The position numbers and the translations under genes are program-made. From positions 1 to 38,047 of IMG/VR virus record IMGVR_UViG_3300042475_001829: a DNA stretch of 38,047 nucleotides. One strand, written 5' to 3'. The notes under the pieces are model-generated. The model worked only from the letters and a program-made list of their open reading frames with translations. It was not told where the DNA came from and searched no databases. This DNA comes from a virus. Of this stretch, positions 23,042-30,216 are shown piece after piece. How positions within the stretch are numbered: the stretch's first letter is position 1; each line of letters begins with the position of its first letter.

Positions 23042-23247
23042 TGGACCTCGCAACCCTCAAAGGCGCCCTAAAGTCGAAGACGGTCTGGTGGAACGTGCTG
23101 CTGGCCGTTCTGGCCTCGCTCGAGATGCTGAACGCCCACCTCACGACGCTTTTCGGCGCAAAGGTCGCAGCTGGCGTTCTGATGACTGGGGCGTTGATAA
23201 ATATTATACTGCGTGCGATTACCACCACACCGCTGAGGAACAAGTAA
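23041..23247 (+). CDS. Holin-like small membrane protein (68 aa)
   Basis: A 68-residue protein whose ATG overlaps the fibre stop by one base. It has two hydrophobic segments (WWNVLLAVLASLEMLNA and KVAAGVLMTGALINIILRAI) separated by HLTTLFG, with a short basic tail. This is the form of a small two-segment holin that opens the inner membrane at lysis, and it heads the lysis cassette. I recall similar short proteins with K-S-K-T-V-W-W/F-N starts in other phages. Other small membrane proteins cannot be excluded. Confidence 0.65.
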   Translation: MDLATLKGALKSKTVWWNVLLAVLASLEMLNAHLTTLFGAKVAAGVLMTGALINIILRAITTTPLRNK

Positions 23248-23406
23248 ATGGAAATTGAATTGAAGCTGAGCGTCGAAGAGGTGCAGTTCATCGTCAACAC
23301 GCTGGGCGAGTTGCCGACCAAGTCTGGCGCATTCCCCGTCGCCGTGAAGATCAAGCAGCAGGCAGACGCGCAGCTTTTGAAAGCTGAAAACAAGCCCGAG
23401 GAGTGA
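23248..23406 (+). CDS. Small conserved phage protein (52 aa)
   Basis: A 52-residue protein with GAGGA upstream of the ATG, starting directly after the holin-like stop. It reads MEIELKLSVEEVQFIVNTLG, then ELPTKSGAFPVAVKIKQQAD. This short beta-then-helix pattern recurs in many phages near the lysis genes. Its function is not known. Coding is supported by operon spacing, the ribosome-binding site and protein-like composition. Confidence 0.72.
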   Translation: MEIELKLSVEEVQFIVNTLGELPTKSGAFPVAVKIKQQADAQLLKAENKPEE

Positions 23407-23410
23407 GCCC

Positions 23411-23641
23411 ATGAGTCAGACGGATGCCTGGTTGACATCGCAAGAGAATCGGCTGCGAGAGGTTGAAACCAAGCTCGCAGCGCACGAGGCGGTCTGTGCC
23501 GAAAGGTACGAAGGCATCCGTCGCGACTTTCAGAAGTTCCACGACGACATGCAGGACTTTAAGAGCCTGCTGAGCAAGGTCGGACTCGCGATGATCGCGG
23601 GCATGGCCGGCATCCTCGTCAAGCTGGTGTTCTTTGTATGA
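23411..23641 (+). CDS. XhlA-like membrane-anchored coiled-coil protein (76 aa)
   Basis: A 76-residue protein with GAGGAG before the ATG. The N-terminal 50 residues are an amphipathic coiled coil (QENRLREVETKLAAHEAVC, then DFQKFHDDMQDFKSLLSK), followed by one C-terminal transmembrane segment (VGLAMIAGMAGILVKLVFFV). This is the layout of XhlA/haemolysin-type lysis accessories that cooperate with holins. Its stop overlaps the next start as ATGA. An antiholin or regulatory role is possible. Confidence 0.6.
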   Translation: MSQTDAWLTSQENRLREVETKLAAHEAVCAERYEGIRRDFQKFHDDMQDFKSLLSKVGLAMIAGMAGILVKLVFFV

Positions 23642-24132
23642 TTGAAATACTCGGCGGCGGCGTTGTCGGTAGCGTGCTGGGCGGCGCCTTCCGCCTGGTG
23701 CCGGAGTTCATCAAGGCATTCGACCGCAAGAGCGAGCGCCAGCACGAGCTCGCGATGTTCGACCGTCAATGCAAGCTTGAGGAGCAGCGCGGCCAGCAGA
23801 AGCTCGCAGAGATCGGCGCCGCGCGCGATGCCGCGATCGACACCGGCGTCGTCGACGCGTTCAAGGCGGCAATCGAGCAGCAGACCGAAATGACCCGCTC
23901 CGCTGGCGGCTGGGTCGCCGCACTCTCCGCGAGCGTGCGCCCCGTCATCACCTACTGGGTTCTCGGGATCTGGTCGTTTGTGCATGTCTGGTACGCCTAC
24001 AGCGCATGGGCTGCTGGCGCGTCGCCGCAGACCGTGTTCACGACGATGATGTCGGCCGACTTTGCGGCGCTGGTAGCGGGCACGCTGAACTACTGGTTCC
24101 TCGACCGCACGCTTTCGCGGCGAGGGCTGTAA
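23638..24132 (+). CDS. Holin-like membrane protein, GTA-holin 3TM type (164 aa)
   Basis: A 164-residue protein. It starts with a Gly-rich hydrophobic stretch (ILGGGVVGSVLGGAFRLVPE), has a charged central helix (RQHELAMFDRQCKLEEQRGQ), and ends with hydrophobic segments (RPVITYWVLGIWSFVHVWYA and FAALVAGTLNYWFLDRTLS). This layout resembles the 3TM holins first described in gene transfer agents. It lies directly before the endolysin, whose start overlaps its stop by one base. Either this or the 68-residue protein could be the pore; both may act together. Confidence 0.6.
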   Translation: MIEILGGGVVGSVLGGAFRLVPEFIKAFDRKSERQHELAMFDRQCKLEEQRGQQKLAEIGAARDAAIDTGVVDAFKAAIEQQTEMTRSAGGWVAALSASVRPVITYWVLGIWSFVHVWYAYSAWAAGASPQTVFTTMMSADFAALVAGTLNYWFLDRTLSRRGL

Positions 24133-24572
24133 TGGATCTCGCGATCGCCACTCAGCTCTGCAGGGAGTTTGAGGGCTTTCGCGCGCGTCCGTATCTGTGC
24201 CCGGCCGGCGTGGCGACGATCGGCTACGGCACGACCTACTACCCCGACGGGCGCGCGGTGACACTGAGCGACCCGCCCGTCACCAAGGCCGAAGCAGAGG
24301 CTCTATTGGCGGCGCAGTTGCGTCGGGAGTTCCTGCCGGCAGTCCTGCGCCTCTGCCCGTCTCTGGCGGCGTATCCGGCCGCTCTGAACGCAATCGTCGA
24401 CTTCGCCTACAACCTCGGCGCAGGGCGGCTGCAGACAAGCACACTGCGTCGGCGGATTAACCAGGGCGACTGGGAGGGAGCGAAAGAGCAGCTCATGCGC
24501 TGGACGCGGGGCGGGGGGAAGGTGCTGCCGGGGCTCGTCCGCCGGCGCCAGGCAGAGGCGGCTCTGCTGTGA
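24132..24572 (+). CDS. Endolysin, GH24 lysozyme (146 aa)
   Basis: A muramidase that cuts the glycan chain of peptidoglycan. I chose the ATG at 24132 because it has GAGG upstream and begins the lysozyme fold; an in-frame start at 24006 would lie inside the holin-like gene. The catalytic triad is intact: E14 (EFEG), C23 in the place of T4 Asp20, and T29 (VATIGYGTT), with the spacing E-x8-C-x5-T. NAIVDFAYNLGAG and GLVRRRQAEAALL are further family landmarks. No signal peptide or SAR segment is visible, so release through a holin is expected. Confidence 0.92.
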   Translation: MDLAIATQLCREFEGFRARPYLCPAGVATIGYGTTYYPDGRAVTLSDPPVTKAEAEALLAAQLRREFLPAVLRLCPSLAAYPAALNAIVDFAYNLGAGRLQTSTLRRRINQGDWEGAKEQLMRWTRGGGKVLPGLVRRRQAEAALL

Positions 24573-24865
24573 GCCGCACCGGCATCCCAAAGCGCTTTCA
24601 GCTTCTTGGGCATGTCATCCAGGTGCGCATCCTGCCGCGGTCGAAATGGCGCCACGGCAAGGGCGTTGTCGGAATGTGGGAGCCAGAGAAGCTCCGCATC
24701 GACCTGCTATCGAATCCCATCGATACGCAGCTGCAGACCGTGTTCACGCACGAGCTCGTACACGCGATGCTCGACCACATGTCACACGAATTAAGCCATG
24801 ACGAAGTGTTCGTCGACCAGCTCGGCCATCTTCTACAGCAAGCGTTAACGACGTTCGAGGAATGA
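24569..24865 (+). CDS. Small zincin-like putative metalloprotease (98 aa)
   Basis: A GTG start overlaps the endolysin stop (GTGA). The 98-residue protein carries H61-E-L-V-H65, the zincin motif H-E-x-x-H, preceded by a strand (LRIDLLSNPIDTQLQTVFT) and followed by DEVFVDQLGHLLQQAL. The latter could supply a third zinc ligand, as in minimal ImmA/SprT-like phage proteins. Its substrate is unknown. Position after the endolysin suggests a late role, perhaps in lysis or virion maturation. Peptidase activity is inferred from the motif only. Confidence 0.68.
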   Translation: MSRTGIPKRFQLLGHVIQVRILPRSKWRHGKGVVGMWEPEKLRIDLLSNPIDTQLQTVFTHELVHAMLDHMSHELSHDEVFVDQLGHLLQQALTTFEE

Positions 24866-25870
24866 ATGTCTGCATCGAAGGCCCGTGACGAAGAGTTCAT
24901 AGAAGTCTGGCATCGTTACAAGGAACCGCGACTGGTCGCGAAGGCGCTCGACGTTCCCGTCCGCAACGTCCACGCGCGTCGGCGGCGCATTGAGGTGAGG
25001 CACGGCATCGTGCTTCCAAGCGCCAACGCCAACTTCAACGCAAGCCCGCACAGCCAAGAACGCAAAGCGATCCAACAGGTCGCCGAGCGCCGCGCGCGGG
25101 AGTACGAGCGCGAGATGGGCGTCGTCGTGCAGAACGGCGTCGTGCTGATCGCGTCCGATTGCCACTACTGGCCGGGGATCGTCACGACGGCGCACCAGGC
25201 GCTCTGCACGCTCGCCAAGGAACTCAAGCCGGCCATGCTCGTGCTGAACGGCGACATACTGGATGGCGCCCGTATCAGCCGCCACCCGCGGATTGGCTGG
25301 GAGAAGCAGCCGGCGCTGAAGGACGAAGTCCACGCGCTGCAGGATCGCTGCGCAGAGCTTGAGCGCGCGGCGGGCGGGGCGCAGCTGATTCGCACGATCG
25401 GCAACCACGACGCGCGCTTTGAGAACTACATGTCGGCCAACGCGCCCGAGCTCGAGGATATGACCGGCGCGACGCTGATCGACTACCTGCCGAGCTGGCG
25501 CGCGGGGTACGCGCTGCACGTCAACGGCGGCACCGACGGCTGGACCGTCATTCGTCACCGCCCGGTCGGGGGCGGCATCCACGCCGCGTATAACAGCACC
25601 CTGCGCTCTGGCGTGCATTACGTCCACGGGCACCTGCACAAGCTCCAATGCACGCCCTGGGGCGATTACAGGGGCCGTCGCTATGGGGTGGACACTGGCA
25701 CCCTCGCAGAGCCGCAAGGCCCTCAGTTCGCCTATACGGAGGCCGGGCCATTGAATTGGGCGTCGGGCTTCGCCGTGTTGACGTATCATGCCGGCCGGCT
25801 CCTAGAGCCTGAGCTCTGCGTCGTGCATAACGGCGCAGCATGGTTTCGCGGTCGGAAGGTTGGGACGTAA
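24866..25870 (+). CDS. Calcineurin-like metallophosphoesterase with N-terminal helix-turn-helix-like segment (334 aa)
   Basis: All metal-binding motifs are present in order: D98-x-H100 (ASDCHYW), G129-D130-x2-D133 (NGDILDG), G179-N-H-D182 (IGNHDAR), and G255-H-x-H258 (HGHLHKL). Residues 1-45 (EVWHRYKEPRLVAKALDVPV, then VHARRRRIE) resemble a small DNA-binding helix-turn-helix. The protein probably hydrolyses a phosphodiester in nucleic acid or a nucleotide, but the substrate is unknown. It starts directly after the previous stop with GAGGA upstream and is the last late gene before attP. Its final codons form the first integrase arm repeat. Confidence 0.82.
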   Translation: MSASKARDEEFIEVWHRYKEPRLVAKALDVPVRNVHARRRRIEVRHGIVLPSANANFNASPHSQERKAIQQVAERRAREYEREMGVVVQNGVVLIASDCHYWPGIVTTAHQALCTLAKELKPAMLVLNGDILDGARISRHPRIGWEKQPALKDEVHALQDRCAELERAAGGAQLIRTIGNHDARFENYMSANAPELEDMTGATLIDYLPSWRAGYALHVNGGTDGWTVIRHRPVGGGIHAAYNSTLRSGVHYVHGHLHKLQCTPWGDYRGRRYGVDTGTLAEPQGPQFAYTEAGPLNWASGFAVLTYHAGRLLEPELCVVHNGAAWFRGRKVGT

Positions 25871-25881
25871 CTGGGACGTGA
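25861..25881 (+). promoter_or_regulatory. attP left arm: paired integrase arm-type sites
   Basis: Two direct copies of TGGGACGTRA (25861-25870 and 25872-25881) are spaced 11 bp apart, one helical turn. The same pair recurs in the same orientation on the other side of the tRNA-like core (26058-26078). The first copy contains the stop codon of the metallophosphoesterase gene. Paired direct repeats flanking the core are the usual form of integrase arm sites; binding is inferred. Confidence 0.65.
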
Positions 25882-25964
25882 CTTGAGGAAAAGAGGGGTA
25901 GCGGGGTCCACACAAGTCGCTGAGAATTCAGCAAATTGTGGATTTCACAACGGGCTGAGGCATT

Positions 25965-26009
<45 letters not shown>

Positions 26010-26017
26010 ACAAAATC

Positions 26018-26084
26018 AACGACTTACGCAGGTTCGGCAAACTCCACTAAGGCCGACTGGGACGTAAATGGGACGTAAGTCGTT
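26018..26084. repeat. 11-bp inverted repeat beside attP
   Basis: AACGACTTACG (26018-26028) is the exact reverse complement of CGTAAGTCGTT (26074-26084). The right arm overlaps the last integrase arm site and lies just beyond the integrase stop. It may be a further recombination-protein site. No T-run follows, so a terminator is less likely. Confidence 0.5.
26058..26078 (+). promoter_or_regulatory. attP right arm: paired integrase arm-type sites
   Basis: TGGGACGTAA occurs at 26058-26067 and again at 26069-26078, 11 bp apart and in the same orientation as the left pair. It lies between the tRNA core and the integrase stop codon. Confidence 0.65.
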
Positions 26085-26087
26085 CGA

Positions 26088-27080
26088 TCAGTGCAGGCGG
26101 GTAGCCAAACGCTCCGCCGCATTGACCAAGTGATCGACCGGTAGGTGGACGTAGTTGTCGATCATGGCCGGGGTCTTCCACCCGCCCATGTCCTGCAACG
26201 TCTTCCGGTCGACCCCGTCCATCGCCGCCCAACTGGCGAAAGTGTGGCGGATGTCATGGAACCGGAACCCGGCCGGGAGCCCCGCGCGCTTGGTGTACCG
26301 GCGCCACTGGTGATGGCACGGCGGCTCGACCGGGAACACCCGCGCCTCGGTGCGCGGCTGCTGCTCGAGCAACGCCTTCGCGGCCGAGTTCACCGGGCAG
26401 ACGATCAGATTGCCCGCCTTGGTGTCGATCGGCTGCACCCAGCACAGGCCCCGCTCAAGATCCACCCGATCCCAAGTGAGCCCAAACACGTTCGACTTGC
26501 GCAGGCCGGTCATGAACGCAAACCCAACCGCCGCGCGTAAGCCCGGCGGCAGCACCTCGAGCAGCGCCTTCGCCTGGGCGGGGGTGGCGATCAGCATCTT
26601 GCTCGCGTCGCGCTTGTCGCCGTAGGTGCGGAATGCCGGCACCTGCTCGATCCACTCCCACTCCTTGCACGCGGTCGAGAGCACCGAGCGCAGGGTGATG
26701 ACGTAGTTGTTCTTGGTTCCATTGCTCGCCGGGGTACCCTTGCGCGTGATGAGCTGCTCGATCTGCTCAGCCGCCCAGGCGCGGCTAATGTCGGTGAGCG
26801 CCATCCCCTCGGCGCGTGCGCACCAGAACGCGAGGTGGTGCGTGTAGTCGCGGATCGCGCTCGCGTTCGCGTTTTCTTTGAGCCACTTCTCGGCGGCCTC
26901 GGTGAGCGAGCGCGGTTGCTTCTCGCCGAGTTTGCTCTGCCGCCAGAGTTGGGCCTTCAGTTGGTCGTGCAACTCCTGCGCTGCTTTGCGATCAGCAGTC
27001 TGAGCAGACTGCTTGAATCGCCGCCCGCCGGGGAGCGCGATGTCGATGTAAAAGGTCTTGCCTCGCTTGAAGATGGACAT
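26088..27080 (-). CDS. int: Tyrosine integrase (330 aa)
   Basis: A site-specific recombinase that joins attP to the host tRNA site. The N-terminal 50 residues are an arm-binding-like domain (GKTFYIDIALPGGRRFKQ), followed by a core-binding SAM-like domain. The catalytic residues are all present: R194 (TGLRKSN), K221, H275 and R278 (HDIRHTFASW), W301 (in the H/W position) and nucleophile Y310 (MIDNYVHL). The gene lies next to attP and reads toward it. AGGAG is 11 bases before the ATG. Its first 124 bases overlap the excisionase-like gene in another frame. It is the last gene of the leftward early operon. Confidence 0.95.
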   Translation of the reverse strand: MSIFKRGKTFYIDIALPGGRRFKQSAQTADRKAAQELHDQLKAQLWRQSKLGEKQPRSLTEAAEKWLKENANASAIRDYTHHLAFWCARAEGMALTDISRAWAAEQIEQLITRKGTPASNGTKNNYVITLRSVLSTACKEWEWIEQVPAFRTYGDKRDASKMLIATPAQAKALLEVLPPGLRAAVGFAFMTGLRKSNVFGLTWDRVDLERGLCWVQPIDTKAGNLIVCPVNSAAKALLEQQPRTEARVFPVEPPCHHQWRRYTKRAGLPAGFRFHDIRHTFASWAAMDGVDRKTLQDMGGWKTPAMIDNYVHLPVDHLVNAAERLATRLH

Positions 27081-27277
27081 GGTTTGCTGGGCTCCTGTTT
27101 GGTTGCTTCGAGAACCTCCGCGACGTTGACTCGGATCGCCTTGCCAAACCGATAAGCTGGCACTGCGCGCCGGTCGACCAGTCGTCGGAGCGTCTTTACG
27201 CTAACACCCAACTGGCCCGCCGCGTCATCAAGTGTGACAAGCACCTGATGGTGAGATTCTCTCAACACCTCAGCCAT
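26957..27277 (-). CDS. xis: Excisionase-like DNA-binding protein (106 aa)
   Basis: Residues about 13-55 (VTLDDAAGQLGVSVKTLRRL, then VPAYRFGKAIRVNVAEVLEA) are a MerR/excisionase-type winged helix-turn-helix of the HTH_17 kind. Such a protein next to an integrase normally bends attachment-site DNA and steers toward excision; it may also regulate. The final 40 residues are low-complexity Ser/Arg-rich and are encoded within the first 124 bases of int in a different frame. The ATG overlaps the end of the previous nuclease gene by 8 bases. Confidence 0.72.
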   Translation of the reverse strand: MAEVLRESHHQVLVTLDDAAGQLGVSVKTLRRLVDRRAVPAYRFGKAIRVNVAEVLEATKQEPSKPCPSSSEARPFTSTSRSPAGGDSSSLLRLLIAKQRRSCTTN

Positions 27278-27596
27278 CTGTCAATTCGCCCCGCATCAGC
27301 GGCAGAAAGTCCTGCAATTTCATCACGATGCGCCACGGCTGGCCGTTCTGGCGGTAGGCGACGACCGCCACCTCGCCGGGCTGGCAGTGCTCCTCAATCT
27401 GCCGGCACCAGGCGGGCAGGGCGAGCGTCTCGCGGCGCTTGGCCTCGATGCGGAACTTGCCGACCTGGATGTCATCCCCGCTGTCGCGAGCTTGGCCGAG
27501 CTTTCGCTTGACGACGAATCCAAGTTCGTCGCTGAGAATCTGCGCCAGTTCCCGCTCCGCCGCGGCTCCCTTGTTTCTCGACATCCGTCCGCCCAT
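27270..27596 (-). CDS. Small PD-(D/E)XK nuclease, Holliday-junction-resolvase-like (108 aa)
   Basis: A 108-residue protein with the catalytic core of the restriction-endonuclease fold: an N-terminal helix with Glu (NKGAAAERELAQIL), then S-G-D-D and I-E-A-K-R (GDDIQVGKFRIEAKRRE), giving the E...D...E-x-K set. The remainder (VAVVAYRQNGQPWRIVMKL) is a typical closing strand and helix. It may cut recombination intermediates or branched DNA together with the other recombination genes. The first ATG (27596) has GGAG 8 bases upstream; a second at 27584 is possible. Confidence 0.75.
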   Translation of the reverse strand: MGGRMSRNKGAAAERELAQILSDELGFVVKRKLGQARDSGDDIQVGKFRIEAKRRETLALPAWCRQIEEHCQPGEVAVVAYRQNGQPWRIVMKLQDFLPLMRGELTDG

Positions 27597-27640
27597 GCTC
27601 CGTGCTCCACTTGCTGCGCCAGGGGTGAGCCTGGCCGGGT

Positions 27641-27880
27641 TTATCGATTCTCACGCGGCTCTCTCCCCGCGAGCAGCGACGCGTAGAACAACAGCTTGCC
27701 CGCGTCGATCTTCGGGTTGTCCTTCATCCCGAGCCGCCAGTTGTATTTCGCTACCTGACCGCGCAGGTAGCCGCGCCACTCGTCCTCGGTCAGCTGCGCC
27801 TTGATCGCGTCGATGCACTCAATGCCGCCGCGATCGTAGTGCTGCGGGCGCTCGACGACGTCGTATTCTTTTACGATCAT
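27641..27880 (-). CDS. DUF3310 family protein (79 aa)
   Basis: A 79-residue protein matching the DUF3310 pattern: PQHYDRGGIECIDAIKAQL, then a Y-L-R-G-Q-V-A-K-Y-N-W-R-L-G segment and DNPKIDAGKLLFYASLLAG. The family is widespread in phage replication regions, sometimes fused to nucleotide kinases. Its biochemical function is not settled. GAGG is 7 bases before the ATG, and the gene follows 9 bases after the upstream nuclease stop. Confidence 0.85.
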   Translation of the reverse strand: MIVKEYDVVERPQHYDRGGIECIDAIKAQLTEDEWRGYLRGQVAKYNWRLGMKDNPKIDAGKLLFYASLLAGREPRENR

Positions 27881-27889
27881 GCGTTAACC

Positions 27890-28990
27890 TCAAAATGGAA
27901 TTGGGTCATTGAAGTCTTCCTCGGGCGGCGGCAGCTTTGAGAGATCCGGCCCGCGGCGGCGCGGCTTGCTCGCCACGACCTTTGCGTTAAAGGTCGCGCG
28001 CAGCGCTTCGACAACGGGCTCCGTCACCGTGCCCGCGCACGCGCTAGAGAGCTCTTTGCTCAAGTAACCGCCGGGTCCGTTCTTGAAGGTCTTACCGGTC
28101 TCGCGGTGCTTGTACTCGATGTAGTTCTCGCCACCGTCCACGGGCTCGCCAAAGGGCACCAGATCGGGAATGAACAGGTGCTGCTCGCACGCCGCGCGCT
28201 GCTCGCCCTTGTTGCGCAGCGTACTGAGTAATTCGCAGCGCCATGCGCCGCTCGCCACAGGTGAGGCGTGACAACAGGTGCGACAGCTCACCTCGGCCAC
28301 CTTGCTCGCGTGGCAGACATCGAAGAAGCTGCAGCCCTTGCACTGCCAGTTCGCAGGATCTTCCGAGAGCTTCGCGGGCGGGGTCTTTGCGTCGATGATG
28401 CGCCGGGCGCGCTCCTGCATTGCCTTGAACGCGTCCTCGTCGAAATGCACCCACTCCGTGTACAGCTCGTCGTTGTCCTTGTTGACGGCGAGGTACATCG
28501 CGCGATCGAGCCGCAGCAGGCCCATGTAAGACTGCATCTGCGCGTAGTGCTGCGGCTTGCTCTCAGCGACGCCGAGCTTCCTCAACTCCGTGAAGCTCTT
28601 CGCGCTGTGAGTCTTCACCTCGAGGATCGCCCAGGACTTGGGCGCCTCGGGGAACCCGCGGCCAATGCCGTCGACCGAGCCGCCGAAATGGCCGCCCTCG
28701 TCGCGGCACTCGATCTGCTTGTCACCGTCGTGAGTGTGCAGATCGACGCCAATGCCGCGCAGCTCTTCCGCCACGACCGCCTCCTCGCGCTTACCGCGAT
28801 CGAAGAGGCGCAGCATCCGCCCGTCCCAGCTGGGCGTCATCGCCCAGCGGAACGAGTACCAAATGTACCGATCGCACGAGTGTCCGATCAGCGACGCACC
28901 GAGGTGTTCGCGGTGTTCCTGCTTCTGCCCAGCACGCCATTTGACAATGGCCTCCCCGGTGGTGTGCTGCGAAGCAGGGACCTGCGCCAC
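27890..28990 (-). CDS. Cas4/RecB-like PD-(D/E)XK exonuclease with Fe-S cysteines (366 aa)
   Basis: A 366-residue nuclease. Core motifs: D107 (GGSVDG), E124-x-K126 (ILEVKTH) and a motif with Q151-x3-Y155 (YAQMQSYMGL), as in RecB-type nucleases. C39 (SCDRYIWY) together with C217-x2-C220-x5-C226 (CKGCSFFDVC) is the four-cysteine iron-sulfur layout of Cas4 and AddB-type exonucleases. A second Cys/His cluster (CRTCCHASP, then WRC) follows at 236-252. It likely provides the 5' or 3' resection for recombination by the Sak4-like ATPase and DUF669 protein encoded just upstream. The GTG start is directly after the previous stop. The C-terminal 120 residues are not recognised. Confidence 0.82.
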   Translation of the reverse strand: MAQVPASQHTTGEAIVKWRAGQKQEHREHLGASLIGHSCDRYIWYSFRWAMTPSWDGRMLRLFDRGKREEAVVAEELRGIGVDLHTHDGDKQIECRDEGGHFGGSVDGIGRGFPEAPKSWAILEVKTHSAKSFTELRKLGVAESKPQHYAQMQSYMGLLRLDRAMYLAVNKDNDELYTEWVHFDEDAFKAMQERARRIIDAKTPPAKLSEDPANWQCKGCSFFDVCHASKVAEVSCRTCCHASPVASGAWRCELLSTLRNKGEQRAACEQHLFIPDLVPFGEPVDGGENYIEYKHRETGKTFKNGPGGYLSKELSSACAGTVTEPVVEALRATFNAKVVASKPRRRGPDLSKLPPPEEDFNDPIPF

Positions 28991-29470
28991 TCAGCGCTTC
29001 TCCCAGGGCCGCGCTGCCGGCTTAGCGGCGGGGGAGGGCGCGGGGGCCGGCCGCGCGGCCTGGGGAAGGGGTTTGCCGGCCGACACTGACGCGTAGCCCA
29101 TCACGCGGTTGCGCGAGGGGTCTTTGCGGTCGAGGTCGATCTCAGCGAGAACCGGGATGTCATGCAGCTGCTCGGTGTCGGTGAGCGTCGTGACGCCGGC
29201 CGCGAGGCACAAGAGCTGCAGCTGACGCTTGGCGATGTCCTCGGCGGTCTTGTTGGGGTTGCTGACATTCAGCCGGTCCCAGACCCGCCGGCCGCTGTGC
29301 TCGCCGTCGATCACCTGCAGCGTGAGTTCGATGTAGTGACCCGTGCCGGCTTGCGTCGGTTTGAGGTCCGAGGCCATAACGATGACCTGGTACATACCCC
29401 GCGGCAGCGGGGCGCGATCCGGCGCCGCGGGCGCAACGTGGTTCTGAGCGTCAAATTGAAATGAAGGCAT
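28991..29470 (-). CDS. DUF669 single-stranded-DNA-binding-like protein (159 aa)
   Basis: I chose the ATG at 29470 because AGGA lies at a good distance; a longer reading frame upstream is not needed. The 159-residue protein has the DUF669 pattern: LPRGMYQVIVMASDLKPTQA, then Y-I-E-L-T-L-Q-V-I-D-G, RRVWDRLNVSNPN and a helix AKRQLQLLCLAAG. It ends in a Pro/Ala-rich disordered tail (ARPAPAPSPAAKPAARPWEK), like many ssDNA-binding proteins. The family accompanies Sak4 and nuclease genes and is thought to act as a phage SSB. It should coat single-stranded DNA during replication and annealing. Confidence 0.82.
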   Translation of the reverse strand: MPSFQFDAQNHVAPAAPDRAPLPRGMYQVIVMASDLKPTQAGTGHYIELTLQVIDGEHSGRRVWDRLNVSNPNKTAEDIAKRQLQLLCLAAGVTTLTDTEQLHDIPVLAEIDLDRKDPSRNRVMGYASVSAGKPLPQAARPAPAPSPAAKPAARPWEKR

Positions 29471-29481
29471 AGTCGTGTTCC

Positions 29482-30216
29482 TCAGCTTTGCGTGATTGCG
29501 TTTACAAATGACTCCCACGAAAGCCCAATGCTTTCGGGAAGCGAATATCTGTTTTTAGCCATATAGGCCGGGCGCTCGCTCGTGTAGAGCAACCGCTCGC
29601 CAGTGCTGATGCCGCGGCTGACTTCCTTGTTGAAGCCGACCTCGGCCTTCTTCACGATCGTGCGATAGTTCGCAAACAGCACCGCATCGCACCACTCGCG
29701 CACGAGTGCGCTCGAGCGGGCTTGCAGCTTCGGCTGGTACCGATCGTAGGGTTCAGTCTCTGGCGAGTCGAAGCGCTTGATCTCACAGTGCGCAATCAGC
29801 ACCACGGCCATGCCTTGGTTGTTGCGTAGCGAGTTCAGCCCCTCTAATACCTTGCGCCACTCTTCGGCGGCGATCATCGCTCCCTTGCCATAAGCCAAAT
29901 CCTTGGCGTCGTACTTCGCTTCGATGTCACGCCAGATCAGCGTCTCTAGCCAATCAAGGCTATCGATGACAACCGTCTGGAAACCGTGATCGGGTTCATG
30001 CAACGCCGCGATCGCATCCAGCACGTCCCCGGCTTTCGTCGCGATCGGGAAGTGATCGACCGCGAGTGAGCCGAGGCCGTCCTCGGTCTGGATAAAGATC
30101 GGCGACGGGGCGCCGGCTGCGAACGTCGACTTGCCAATGCCCTCGACGCCGTAGACTAGAACTCTCGGCGCGGCGAGCGCGTTGTTCTTTTTGATCGACT
30201 TTAGGTCAAATGCCAC
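29482..30216 (-). CDS. Sak4-like RecA-fold ATPase (244 aa)
   Basis: A GTG start with AGGAGG 6 bases upstream. The 244-residue protein has Walker A G23-V-E-G-I-G-K-S-T31 and a Walker B strand ending in acid (QTVVIDSLDWL), followed by VVLIAHCEIKRFDSPE, as in Sak4 (AAA_24) single-strand annealing/recombination ATPases. It is expected to pair homologous single strands, helped by the DUF669 protein encoded next. The start overlaps the 3' end of the upstream gene by 11 bases. Confidence 0.83.
   Translation of the reverse strand: MAFDLKSIKKNNALAAPRVLVYGVEGIGKSTFAAGAPSPIFIQTEDGLGSLAVDHFPIATKAGDVLDAIAALHEPDHGFQTVVIDSLDWLETLIWRDIEAKYDAKDLAYGKGAMIAAEEWRKVLEGLNSLRNNQGMAVVLIAHCEIKRFDSPETEPYDRYQPKLQARSSALVREWCDAVLFANYRTIVKKAEVGFNKEVSRGISTGERLLYTSERPAYMAKNRYSLPESIGLSWESFVNAITQS

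Noticed and set aside
24006-24131. Longer N-terminus for the endolysin
   Set aside because: The in-frame extension lies inside the holin-like gene, has no lysozyme similarity, and the ATG at 24132 has a good ribosome-binding site and places the catalytic Glu at the normal residue 14.
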